DNA of 64,000 nt from Leptasterias polaris (Eukaryota; Echinodermata; Asteroidea; Forcipulatida; Asteriidae), in NCBI GenBank assembly GCA_037783415.1, contig JAZGTN010000087.1, positions 2,976,001 to 3,040,000 on the forward strand, written 5' to 3'. The position numbers and the translations under genes were made by a program. Below are positions 1 through 12,500 of the stretch, one piece after another (within the stretch, counting starts at the first letter, position 1; every line of letters begins with the position of its first letter). Under the pieces are notes generated by a model. That model had not been told where the DNA came from and did no database searches. It saw nothing but the letters and a program-made list of their open reading frames with translations.

Positions 1-79
1 AATAGTCAACTCAATCATCAATGCACAGTCGAGTCACACTCAAGCATGGAGGGGACGTTTGTTACTGCAAGAATCTTAC

Positions 80-166
80 CAGTTTTCTGAGGTTTGCTGC
101 TTGATCCTTGTGGAAATCGAGTTTAGAAAGCGACGTTGGACGATATTTATCAACCCACAAACTCAT
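80..166 (-). CDS. RFC3: Replication factor C subunit 3, first coding exon (partial gene)
   Basis: The minus strand encodes 29 residues beginning MSLWVDKYRPTSLSKLDFHK and ending LRKL, followed by a GTAAGA donor at 79. This is the start of RFC3, a small subunit of the RFC clamp loader that loads PCNA during DNA replication and repair in the nucleus; the MSLWVDKYRP opening is near-invariant in the family. The exon ends in phase 0 right after the LRxL residues, before the Walker A segment. Only this exon is in the window; the rest lies off the left edge. An upstream in-frame ATG (286) would add about 40 non-conserved residues, so the ATG at 166 is chosen. The gene is divergent from the AtuA-like gene at 517. 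Confidence 0.87.
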
Positions 167-516
167 GATGACTTTTTGAAGGGGTTTTTCAAAGTTATAA
201 ACACGGACATGAACTACTGACTGACTGCAGTTCCAGATTTCGCGGGGTTTACAGAGATCATCACGACTATCGAACGTGTAGAACATGCCAATGGTAACTT
301 CGACCCCAAATTTGATGGGGGCTATTGAGCTGCTCGAACCCCTTAATTGGTAGAGCGAAGCTGGAACGAGGTTGATCTTTACTAAAAACTAACCTGATGC
401 AACCTTAAGGGGCAGTATTTAAGGAGACCGTTAACTGAACTAAACTAACTCAATCTCCAGGGGGCGGTATTTAAGGAGACCATTAAATAAATCTAGTCAT
501 ACGAATGATATTAATA
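167..516. promoter_or_regulatory. Putative shared divergent promoter between RFC3 and the AtuA-like gene
   Basis: About 350 bp separate the two start codons (RFC3 minus at 166, AtuA-like plus at 517), so both 5' UTRs and core promoters should lie here. The segment contains a ~26-bp direct repeat (409-434 and 461-486) with the core GTATTTAAGGAGACC and an A/T-rich TATTTAA element. No CpG island is evident. That it acts as a bidirectional promoter is inferred from the gene arrangement only. Confidence 0.5.
409..486. repeat. Duplicated ~26-bp motif upstream of the AtuA-like gene
   Basis: Two copies of GGGGC(A/G)GTATTTAAGGAGACC(G/A)TTAA occur at 409-434 and 461-486, spaced 52 bp start to start. 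They lie immediately upstream of the AtuA-like start codon and may be duplicated promoter elements or a small tandem duplication. Confidence 0.6.
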
Positions 517-3500
517 ATGGCAGCCTCCTTACTTCGGAATTCTTGCCCAGGAGCAAAATCTTTTTGTAAATTTGCGTATTTTAGACAAAATTACAACCGA
601 TTTATCAACAAACATTGTTCACCATGTATCCTGCAACACAGTGTTCGCAAGTTTAGCAATGTTTTAGGAGATAAAACTGTAAGAATTGGATATGCGTCTG
701 GTTTTTGGGGAGACACTGCATGTGCAGGTAAAGTAATTGTTTTTATTAATATATTTTTTATTTTATTTCTATATCGTAGGACGCCCTGTATTCAGGGCGT
801 CCCTGAAATCGAGGCAAACCTTTGACCTCTCTGCGCGCGATGTAAACAGTCCCTAGATACAATTTTTGTGGTTTGACTTGCCAAGCAAAGAGTCTCCTCT
901 CATTTGACCAAAACTTAGAAACATGTAAGGCTCCACTGGTTAGTTGCACTTGTAAATGCAAAAAGTTGTGGTATTTTAGGCATTTCTGCAAGGTACAAAA
1001 ATATGTCATACTGTCGGGGCCATAAAAAAAAATTTCCCCACCGAAAAAGTTTCATCAAACACTTTTTCAATTCACAATTCACGATGATCAAATCATGTGA
1101 CTGAACATTCTACTGAGCATTCTGGGGGAAAAAATACAGAGGCTTAAAGAAGCCACGTGCCTTATATCATTTTCTAATAGTCTGGATAATTTTTTTTTGT
1201 AACACTCTATCATTTTTGTTATTAATATTAAAATTTAAACATCAGCTTTGTGATTCGATTATCACTGTTTATTTATATGCTTTATTATAAATGTTAAGAA
1301 ACATAAAAAGACACAAAACTAAATAAAAATAAGATTTCAAAGCCAAGAATTATTTACATTATTTTTTTTTTTTTTTTTTTTTAAGTTTTTGAAAAATACC
1401 ATGGTTATTTTTAAAACTAAATAAAAAATATGTTGAATAAAATGAAGAAAACTGCTTTCTATAGAGTCATACACTAAGTCTCACAGAACACTTGTAGTCA
1501 CTGCAGATGTTTCTTCCACGTTGGCTTCACCCGGACACCATACTTTCTTGTTTGCATCGAAAACAGGTCAAACTCAAAACAAATGGGACGCTATTGAAGT
1601 CATCGAAGATCGGTGCGTGGTGTGAAAGTTTCAATGTCCATCACGTTTTAATATATGTTTGCATATTTCTTATAAACAAAGGAAGGTAATTAGGGCATCA
1701 GTTGATTATGGAATATTTTTATTTTTTTTCAATTCAAAGAAAAAGGCATACTACATCGAAAACCGGACAGGGGAGGATACTACTTAGTTTACTTGGAAAA
1801 ATTCCGGAGCCTGCCTGCGGAAAATATTCCGTTTATTTAGTAATTAGTTCCTTCCTCCATGGTTTAAATAATGGGCATTTCAGGTCATTTTGGGGTCATA
1901 GCAAATCACCTGAAAAGTTTGGCAGGCACCGTCTCAGATTTTGCTAATTTTTGTAAACAATCACCTAACCAGTAACCTATTCGTCAGGTTGTTATGGGGG
2001 TTTAGCTCACCTTGTTGGGCCTACTGTTAGTTTAATACTAGGATAGGGTATCCGTACTCCTAGAACTATGAGGTTCGATAGCGGATCGAACCTCATAGTT
2101 CTAGGAGTAGGGTATCCGTATCATGTATGGCTCTCTTTTATAAAGTTTTATTTGGTCTTATCATCGGTTACATCGCACCATGACATGTTTAAAAGGCTAA
2201 GTTTTCAAAATATGAGCAAGTCGTACCACTTTGATTGCAAATTTCTCCCATTTATAAACATACCATACTACTTCTAAGTTCTAGGCACTTCATTTTATTC
2301 CTTACATTTATTTGTTGAATTACTATGATACATGATAGGGCTTACCAAATGATGACTTCGTCCAGATGTGTTTTGAAAATGGGGGGGGGGGGAAATGGTG
2401 TACAAACATTACATTGAAATTCGTCTTGACTGGGGGTCAAGAACTTTACTGCATGTTCACACCTTCAGACTGAATCTGCTTGAAGTTTGTAATAATTTTT
2501 ACTTTTGACACTTTTTTGTTGATTGTCTTTTTCATTTGTTGTCTAGCTCCTCAGCTTGTACATCATGGAAGCCTGGATTTCCTTGTGTTTGACTATCTGT
2601 CTGAGATCACAATGTCTCTTCTTACTGCTGCCAAACACAAGAAACCTGTAAGTTACTCGGTTTCATTTCTCATGAAGTAACATGCCATCTTCATTGTCAT
2701 CCTCATCAGGATGTGTTCATCTATTGTTGGATGAATCCCTGCTCATGCAGTTTCAAGTCTCTTTCCCATGATGTCATGTTCGTGTATGTTTGGATTTCGT
2801 CTCTCCATCTTCTTTTCTGTCTAAGTATATTTTCTCTTCTTTTTCCATAAGTTGCTATTCAGTTAGTCTCTTGGTCCACCTGTTGTCATGTTGTCCTGAC
2901 AAGTGTTTTTGCCTATCTTCATTTCATTTCCTTGATCTTTTCCATGATGTCTTTGATCTTAGTTTTATACCTTTTGTCGCGTAGAGTTAGTCTGAGTATA
3001 GTCTGAGCATCATCCTTTCCACAGCTCGCTGTGTTGATATTATTTTGTGTTCCATCATGTATCCATTCCTTAATTCTAATAGTCCCAAATCCATCAAAAT
3101 CAATAAGCTGATTTTACTTGATTTCGATCAATTCAGTACACCACCAGATTGAAACATTTTGTTATTTTGGATGGAGTTAGCCTTTCAGCCCTGTAGGACC
3201 AGTTGTTAGTTTTTAAGGGATTTATCTGTCAGCCCTGTAGAACCACCAAAACCATCCACTTTTTTGTGTGTATTTGCATTTGCATTTAAAGTAATGTTAT
3301 CCTGCAATGGCAATGTGTGGCAGGTATGAACAGTTTGTGCAAATAAAACATTAAATCCATGAAAACCAATTGTTTGATTTTGAATGGACTCAGTAGGCCT
3401 ACTGTAAACAGAAAGGGAGTGAACTCAAGTCAAAACCTAATGTACCAAATCCATCCAAAATTTCCTTTTTGTTTCCGATTAATTCAGTTTTTTAGCATGA

Positions 3501-6500
3501 TGGTCACTAGTTGATTATGATTGATTCAGTACGGTTGCATATTGATTGTCCAACAATTGATTGATTTTAGCGGATTGTGTATGGTTTCTAGCCAAAACAC
3601 CTAGAAAACTAAAAAAGCAACAGTAAATTATGAGCCTAGTTTTTTAACTTCATCACTCATAAAAAGTTCATAGAGGGCTCTTATGTTTTCTAATTGTTGT
3701 ATTGCCAAACTTTTAACTTTTTAAATTATTGATTTTGGGTTGAACAAGGAAAAATTGACTAGAGCGGGATTTGAACCAACGACCTCCGGATTGACGTGCC
3801 GGCGCTCTACCAACTGAGCTATCTAGCCCTATGTTGGCAGTTTCCCTATTTTGTCAATATCCTTGTTCGGTGGGTGCCAGTCAGAAGCCATTCAACCGTA
3901 AACTGCCGTGTAGCCAAGGATCACACACCCGAGTTTAAGATACAACCTATTGTATAAGCCTATTACAGTTGTAACTCTAATGCTGTGTTGGCAGTGCAGA
4001 TTGTTGTTAATTGCAGGCAATACATTAACAGGTGTCTTATCATGTTAAATACATTTTTTGAAAACATTTATGTGGCGTTCATGTGACTTTCATGATTATT
4101 ATTATTATTATTATTTAATTGGCAATTGCACATAGAAATACAAAATACAAGTACAGGAGTGTAATAGAAAAAAACTCTGGAGAGAAAAAAAAATGTAGAT
4201 TACATTGTTCTTTCTACATTTTTACTTAAATGGTTGGGTTATGGTTTGGGTTAGGGTTTGGGTTATGGTTAGGGTTAGGGTTTGGGTCAGGTTAAGGGTT
4301 AGGGTTAGTGTAATTGTTATCAAAAATCCTACTTGTTATTAAGATAGTAATGTTAGGGTTGATGGTTAGGGTTAGTGTAATTTTTATCAAAAATCCTTCT
4401 TGTCATTAAGATGGTAACAGTAGTAAGCATCCTCAAAATTGTTTTGTCTGAAGCTTGGGTTAGTGTTAGGCTTTGGCTCAGACGTAGGGTTAGGCTTAGG
4501 GTTGGTGTTAGGGTTAGGGTTAGGGTTAGGGTTAGTGTAATTTTTATCCAAATTCCTACTTGTTATTAAGATAATAATAAAAAGCATTCTGAAAAAATAT
4601 TTGTCTGAAGTTAGGGTTAGGTTTAGGGCTAGACTAGAGTTAGGGTTGGGGTTAAGGTTAGGGTGGGTGTAATTGTTATCAAAAATCCTACTTGTTATTA
4701 AGATGGTAATTAGTAAACATACTGCAAAATTGTTTTGCCTGAAGTTAGGGTTAGGGTTAGGGTTGTGTTAGGGTAAGGGTTAGAGTAATTTTTATAAACA
4801 ATCCTACTTGTTTTAAAGATGGTAATAGTAGTAAGCATCCTGCAATCTTGTTTGTCTGAAGTTAGGGTTAGGGCTATGGCTAGGCTAAGGTTAGGGTAAG
4901 GGTTAGTGTAATGTTTATCCAAATTCCTACTTGTTATTAAGAAGGTAGTAGTAGTAAACATACTGCAAAATTGTTTTGTCTGAAGTTAGGGTTGGGGCAG
5001 GGTTAGTGTAATTTTCTTTTCAAAAATCCTTTTTGTTATTAAGATGGTAATGGTAGTAAGCATCCTGCAAATTTTGTGTGTGTGAATTTAGGTTTAGGGC
5101 TTGGCTAGGGTTAGGTTTAGGGTTTGGTTTAAGGTTTGGTTTAGGGTTAGGGTTAGGGTTGGTGTTGGGGTTGGGGTTGGGGTTGGGGTTGGGGTTGGGG
5201 TTGGGGTTGGGGTTGGGGTTGGGGTTGGTGTTGGGGTTGGTGTTGGGGTTGGTGTTGGGGTTGGGGTTGGTGTTGGGGTTGGTGTTGGGGTTGGTGTTGG
5301 GGTTGGTGTTGGGGTTGGGGTTGGTGTTGGGGTTGGTGTTGGGGTTGGTGTTGGGGTTGGTGTTGGGGTTGGTGTTAGGGTTGGTGTTAGGGTTGGTGTT
5401 ATCAAAAACCCTACTTGTTATTAAGATGGTAATGGTGTTAAACATGAATTAATGGATTTATTGTTGTCAAGTGCTTTGGAGTTGTTTCATTGTTAGAACA
5501 GCAATAAATCCATCTTATTCTTGACGAGGGACTCCGAGGTCAAATTGAGTTTAGTGATCCACTCATTTTCTAAATAGATAAAATCTTCATGAAAGTGGGA
5601 GAAAAATTACAAGTGTCTAATCTCACATCAAAATTGTTTGACAAATCATTTATTCAATACTCTTTCAGAGGAGTATTTGTAACCTGTTGTCATTGGACAA
5701 CAAAAACGAGTCTGTATAGGAATTTTTGCGCCAGTCAGAAGGTCAAATTCCTTGCTGTCTTTAAAATTTACCAGAATTAACTAAAAATTCTGTGTACAAA
5801 AATCTACAGATCTTATGTTTGAAAGATTTTTGGGATTTTGACAAAAATGGCACTTGAAGGGTACCAAACACAGTGACATAATATAAAATGTTAACGTGAG
5901 GTTAGAGACTCTTTCAATTCACACTATTAGAAAATGAGTGCATCACAAAACTGAATTTGACCTTGGAGCACCTCTTTACAGTCGGGTCCATTTTGGGTTG
6001 TTGAATAACATACAACTGATACTTGCAGGATTTGGGTTATGCTCCAGATTTTGTTTTAGCTGCTGTGGGTCCTCTCCTGAATGAGATCAAGAAACAAGGC
6101 ATTCGTGTGGTGAGCAATGCAGGAGGAGTTAACCCGCATGCCTGTGCTGCAGCATTACAAGTAGCAGCCAAGAAAGCTGGTGTTGACATCAAGGTTGCTG
6201 TGGTTACTGGTGATGATTTAATGCACAAGGTACTACTAAACAACACTCATAAGTCATCTTAACCCTAGCAATGCCCTGTCATTTTCAGCTTTAAATTAGG
6301 CCTACTACTACTTTCTCTTTTTAAAATTTGCAAATATTATAGTTAAACAATAACTTCAGTCCAGGCATACACAAATTCATGGCCAGGGGCACTGTGTCCT
6401 TGAGCAAGATACCTTACTGTATTGCTTTGTCCTTCAGCTGGGAAAATTGTTTACTAGGACTAGTAGTGCACGTAAAAGAACCCAGGACACATAGCAAGCA

Positions 6501-9500
6501 CTCTTGTTTGCAGGTTTCCTCAGGCTTCTGTTGAGTTACAGTGATTAAGTTCACTTATGAAGCATCCTAGGGTTTCATTACCAGAAGTTTAACATCTGTC
6601 AATGCATTTTAAAATCCTTTGCAGAAAGATGAGATTATAAAATCAGGAACAAAAGATATTGACTGTGGTATTGTAGCTCCGAAGACGCTAGTCAGTATGA
6701 ATGCTTATCTTGGGTGAGACACTTTCCATTCTTCTATTCCCCTTCTCAATCTCACATTGTCATGGTCACAGTTTCTTTGAAATATATTGGTTGCAGGATT
6801 GTAATTTCACATGAAATGCATGTCAGTTTTCTTTCATCAAGTAACAACTTGGCAGTTGATTATTTTATTCAATAAATATTTCTGATAGTGCCGGACCCAT
6901 CACAAAAGCGCTGGACATGGGTGCAGATATTGTGGTAACAGGGAGGTGTGTAGATAGTGCTGTGGTCCTTGGGCCTCTAATGCATACGGTAAGTGGTAAT
7001 GGAAATGAACAAAAAACTGCTGTTATTTTCTTCAGATTTAAAGAAAACATTCTCTTTGATATACAAAAAGCTTCCCAGAAACTCAAGTGACTCTCACCAT
7101 TGTCTCAATTTTGTTATATTCTAGAAATTTAGATCATCTTAAAATGGCATTTCAATTGCTCTTAAAAGCTGACATTTTCCCAAGCTTATAAATGCTATTA
7201 TTTGTGTTTTACCCATACACTTGATATGTGTCAAGCACTGTATAGTAAAATAAAGAAAATATCAACAGGCATATTACTCAGGGGGGGCTTTGAACCCATT
7301 ACCTTTGCGATTTTGGAGCAGATGTCTTACCACTAGACCACCAAGTTTGCCCGGTAGCTAGAGGCAGTTAAAATCCTTTATTTTAGCAGCGGGTACCTTA
7401 ATGATTTTGGTTAAAAATTTGTTCACACAAGTCTGGAAAGTAGTGAGTATACAATGCTTGACACACATCAGTGCATCTTTTTTCTTTATCCCTAATGCCA
7501 ATTAAACATCTTATAAGTACTGGCGTCTACCAATGATTATTTGGTAGGTTTAGTTTCACTTTTATATTGAATTATGTATGAAAATGAATCTTCTTGTTGT
7601 TTGTAGTTTGGTTGGGATCAAAGTGACTACACACTTCTGGCATCAGCCTCTTTAGCTGGTCATATAGCTGAGTGTGGGGCACAGGCAACTGGGGGTGTCT
7701 TTACTGATTGGCATCTGGTTCAAGATTGGTATGTTAACACTCAAACATATTGCACAGTTTGTTGATTTCATAGTAATGCCTGTGGAAATGTCCACCTTCG
7801 TGATAAAGCCAATAATACTGTTATTGCAACAATGTTAATGCTGTTATTGTCATGAAACCTTTTTGGATGTGACACTCAAAGGGTATCAAACACAGTGGCA
7901 TTTTTACATTTTAGACTTGTTATTTTGTGTCCATTTTACTAAGGACTCTATCTATTGGAAAATAAGTGAAACACAAAACTGAATTGGACCTTGAAGCCCC
8001 TCTTTATTCGATTTAAAATGTTTTTTTAAGTTTGTTGCGTCAAGTATCTTGTATCTGGTGATGTAGGATGTTGCACATCAGTAGATGATAGTCTTCTTGT
8101 AAGTGAATAGATAAAACAGAACTCTGACTCCAGTCTTCTACTCTCTCATTCACATGTACAGGGACAACATTGGCTTTCCCATCATAGAATGTGGGGAGGA
8201 TGGTACCTTTGTTGTGACCAAACCTCCCAATACAGGTGGGCTGGTTTCCAAGGAAACTGTTGCCGAGCAACTTGTGTATGAGCTTGGTGATCCTGCCAGA
8301 TACATGCTCCCTGATGTAATATGTGACTTTAGAAATGTTACACTCCAAAACGTGGAAGGTGGGAGTTTGTTGTTTTCAAGTTACTTTTTAAAACTGGAAA
8401 GCCATTGGAACTGGAAAGCCATTCAAGGCCCAAAAAGCAGTCATGGCCAAACGGTTTAGAGCATCATACTCAAGCTCTGGTGTTTCTGATCAGCAGAGTG
8501 TGGGTTTGAGTCCCGGTCATTGCATTTGTGTCCTCGAGTAAGATATTTTACCATTATTGCTTTGTCCTGCGGATGATATATTGAGCCACAGGTCCTGTGT
8601 ACTAGGATTGGTAGTGCACGTTAAAAAAGTATAATATTAATAATAATACTAATTAAACATTGTATAAATCGTAAGAATACATGTTCCAAATGAGTGTACA
8701 CATTTACAAATGAATGATTCATTATGATTTATTTTCAAACAGGTGACCCGAATGGAGCTGTTCTTGTGACCGGGGCCAAAGGCTTACCACCAACCACACA
8801 GTTCAAGGTATTGTAGAATAATTATGCGATTCTTTGCCCTTGAATTTGGAATGTCATCACTCACGAGAAAACTCAGGTCCACAGCGGGCCTTTCCTTACC
8901 TGCTAATTCTTATAATTGCAATATTCTCTTTTTGGGGGGGCGACCATTCATGTTTGATGTGTTTTTAAGTTAAGCTTGTTATTACAGTTACTACATTAAT
9001 TTTGTTCACTAGTAATTTGTGTGTTGTTCAGTCCACCAAAAACAAGGTTTTATGAAAATTTGGTTAAATCATAACGTGCTCTTTTTTAGAAGCATTTAAG
9101 TTAAATTAAGTGCAGCTAAGTTAACGAAGTAGAAAAATCACCAAGGTTGTTTGTCATTGTTTCTTTACAATTGTTACACTTTATTTTTGTTTTACCCTAC
9201 ACCGATGTGTCATAAGCACTGTCTTATACTATGTGCTTTTTGGAGTGCACATCCATTAAATATTTGGTTTGTTACATTTTGTACTGTAGGTTAGTGGTAC
9301 TTATGCAGATGGTTTCAGAGCAACCTCGGTGTCTCCTATCACTGGCCCAAATGCATCTGAGAAAGGCAGGAAGACAGCTAACAGTATTCTGAAAAGGTAC
9401 TCAAAACTTAATATACTGGTTTATGTAGTAAAGCAAGACACTGAATCACTGATGTTTTCATTTGTTGTTGTTTTGAACATGCATTGCTAAATATCAACTA

Positions 9501-12500
9501 AATGTATAATATGTGTACATTTACTTCATTTTGTTGTTGGAAGTAGTGTTTAAGAATTGTTTGTGTTGAGGTTTGATGTCAACACTTTACTTCACTTTTC
9601 CCCTGTAATAATGGAACTAAGTTTTATAAGCAGACAAACGGGGTGTAGCTACAATGTGTTTTTAATTTCGGAATGGATGAATACATTTTCTTCACAGGAC
9701 CAGGACCATCTTCAAGCAGTTAGGGCTGAAAGACTACACCAAGACTAATGTACAGATTCTGGGCTCGGAGCAAAGCTACGGTCCACATGCAAGGGATGTC
9801 AACCCAAGGGAGGCGGTGATATGGATTGCTGTGCAGCACTCACAGAAAAATGCCATGGAGATCTTCGCACGAGAGGTTGCTCCGGCTGGAACAGGAATGG
9901 GTAGGTCGTGCTACCTTTATGTTTGTTCTGTTCCCTTTGTGCTATCAGCAGTCATGACTAATGATTCTCATCATACCATTATTGGACCAGACTATTTTAT
10001 TCTCAGCCTCGGTTTGGTTATATTGAGAAGAATAGGAGAATAAAGGATGACTGAATCATCAAAGAATTTACTTTTTTATGAATATCAATGTTACCTTAAA
10101 GGGGCACTGTCATCATGATCAAAGCAGGCCTTTTGCTGTACATGGAATAATAAGCTCTCATCCAGTTACTGCACGCGCCCATGCTGTATAATATGGAGGT
10201 AGCTGGTTCAAGTCCCGCTCTAGTCAATTTTTCTTCGTTCAACCACTTAAAATTTACCCAGTCAGTTTTCCTTGTGGTTCATTTCTTAAAAATGCTTTTA
10301 CTTTGATGATTGGTTGAAGTCAAATATAGACCATTCTTTGAAAGTTTTCATCGTTTTGTTGTTGTTGTTGTTTTTGTTTGTTAAATCAGTTCAATTAATC
10401 TATGATAGTATGCTCAGACTTTTGCTGTCTTTTAAGAGTAACTATTTATTAAATTGTTTGTATTCACAGCTCCAGGTTTGACAGGCATTGTTGGAGGTCG
10501 TCCAAGAGTGTAAGTCATTGATATATCAAGTAATATAACACAAGGGAAACTGACTTGGTAAATTCATAGATTTGAGGTATACCTCAAATCTTAAACACAG
10601 TTTCCTATGTTGTTACCCTCTAAGTAAAACCTGATAATCATTCTTAAGTATGAAAATTATTAAGAGTTATTGTTTTGATTTATCCTCCAGGTCACCAGTC
10701 TTGAAGTTGTTTTCTTTTCTGTATCCAAAGGACCAAGTACAGGTGAAAAATTGACTTTTATGTTATTATTATACATTCTTTGTATTGAAACCAGTGTATA
10801 AGCCTTATACACTTATAAGGCTAATATAATGCTGATTAAGGCTTACAGTGATAAGCCTTAATCACTGAACCTCGCAAGCCTTAGGAAGCCCATAAACAAG
10901 GGTGCTTGCTATGTAAACCAGAAACACCAGGATTAACCCCTACTCTTCCACGATAAGTGTTCTCTTATGGTAAAGTGTCTTGCTCAAGAACACAAGTGCC
11001 ATGACCGACACACTCGAACCCACGCTCTGCTGATAAGAAACACCAGAGTTTGAGTCTGGCGCTCTTAACCGCTCGGCCATGACAGGCCATGTTGTGTTTA
11101 TTTATTTTTATTGATGTTTTGTGTCGGCAATGGTTGTATGTTGTATGGGTCATACTTTATTTACTAAGAAATTATCATTAACGTGTTATTAGAACTTTTC
11201 ATCATTTTCCATTTATTTGAAACAATGTAACCATGGAGCTAGCTCCATTCTTTACTTAAGTGGTCAAACACAATATTGGTGCGATGAGAGCAAAGTGATT
11301 AGGTTAAAACAAGTTCATGGACCATGGTCTCTGGGTTCCTCCATAAATACTGTAAGGGAGTGAAGGCTTTAAATGCATGTTTACTGAATGCAGTCAGTTG
11401 TTTGTGCAGTATGGACAGGACAACACAAGGCGAGACAAGAAAAGACAAATGTGAGAACATGGCCGTTAGAGTCTTCTACAATACAGAACAATGGCTATCA
11501 GGACTTTAGTAAACTGCGTTTTACTTGCCCCCAGGAAGTTAAAATAACCCAGATTTGAAACATGTATTGTCATAGATATATATTTCTAATGTATTCAATA
11601 AAAGCGATCACAACCAGTTTAAAAAAAATTGTCAAATAAACTTACATTGACTAATTTTTAAAGTTTATTATTAACATCTGAAATTGAAAAGGAGTAAATA
11701 TGAGCATCTTAAACAAGTCGAGGTTGCACAGTTTTTAGTAGTCTACAGGGCAAGTTAAGAAGTGGTGTTTACTAGCCTGCAGCAGTTTTTACTAGACAAT
11801 GTATGCTGGGTTAGCGTTAAAGGAGAGTGCTGGCTTTACAGTAGGGCTGTGTAGTACTTGAGAATATGCTGTAACATCCAACTTATTTGTCATCTTACAG
11901 GCTACTGTACATATTGATGGCAAAGAGGAAACCATCACTGCATCATCAACAGAGTCCTCCCAAGACTCTGCCACCTCCGTTGAGGAGACAGTAACTCAAG
12001 ATGAGGCTCTACCAGTAGGAGATCACACCTTCAGCCTCATGGATTTAGCATACACAAGGAGTGGTGACAAGGGAAACAATGCAACTATAGGTACAGTTTC
12101 TTTGCAATCTCAGAATACACAAAGCACCTAAGCAGAGCATGGTGCTTAGCCAATTTGTATGTGCTAAGAACAAATATGCAGGGAAGCCAGTCACAAATGA
12201 TGTATATTACATGTCATATTCGTTGGTAATATATGTCTGCTAAGAAAGTTTAGTTTTACGATGCCTGATTTGTAGCAGCGGGTGTGCCCCCCCCCCCAAT
12301 GTTCCCATACTGTAACACACTCTTTTCCTCACCCCTTCCCAGAACACAATGAAGACACAATAAGAGGTGAGTGAGGGTACAGTACTTCCACATATCGAGC
12401 ACCAAATGAGTTTTGTGATGAGATTAGCATCTCTGTGCCCTTCTGAGGTTTTCTCCAGGTCAGGAAGTTGTTTCTTTAAAGAATAACTGTCCTGTGAGAA

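Noticed and set aside
1507..1689. Possible extra exon of the AtuA-like gene
   Set aside because: The exon at 2547 joins the exon at 727 in phase with continuous family sequence, so nothing is missing between.
3770..3830. Functional tRNA-Asp gene
   Set aside because: The anticodon-loop position 33 is not U, the stem has a mismatch, and multiple truncated copies share a SINE tail.
5020..5445. Long open frames of NPNT, PTPT, GLGLVL and VGVGVG repeats on both strands
   Set aside because: Pure products of the GGGGTT/GGTGTT minisatellite; open in several frames at once and with no gene context.
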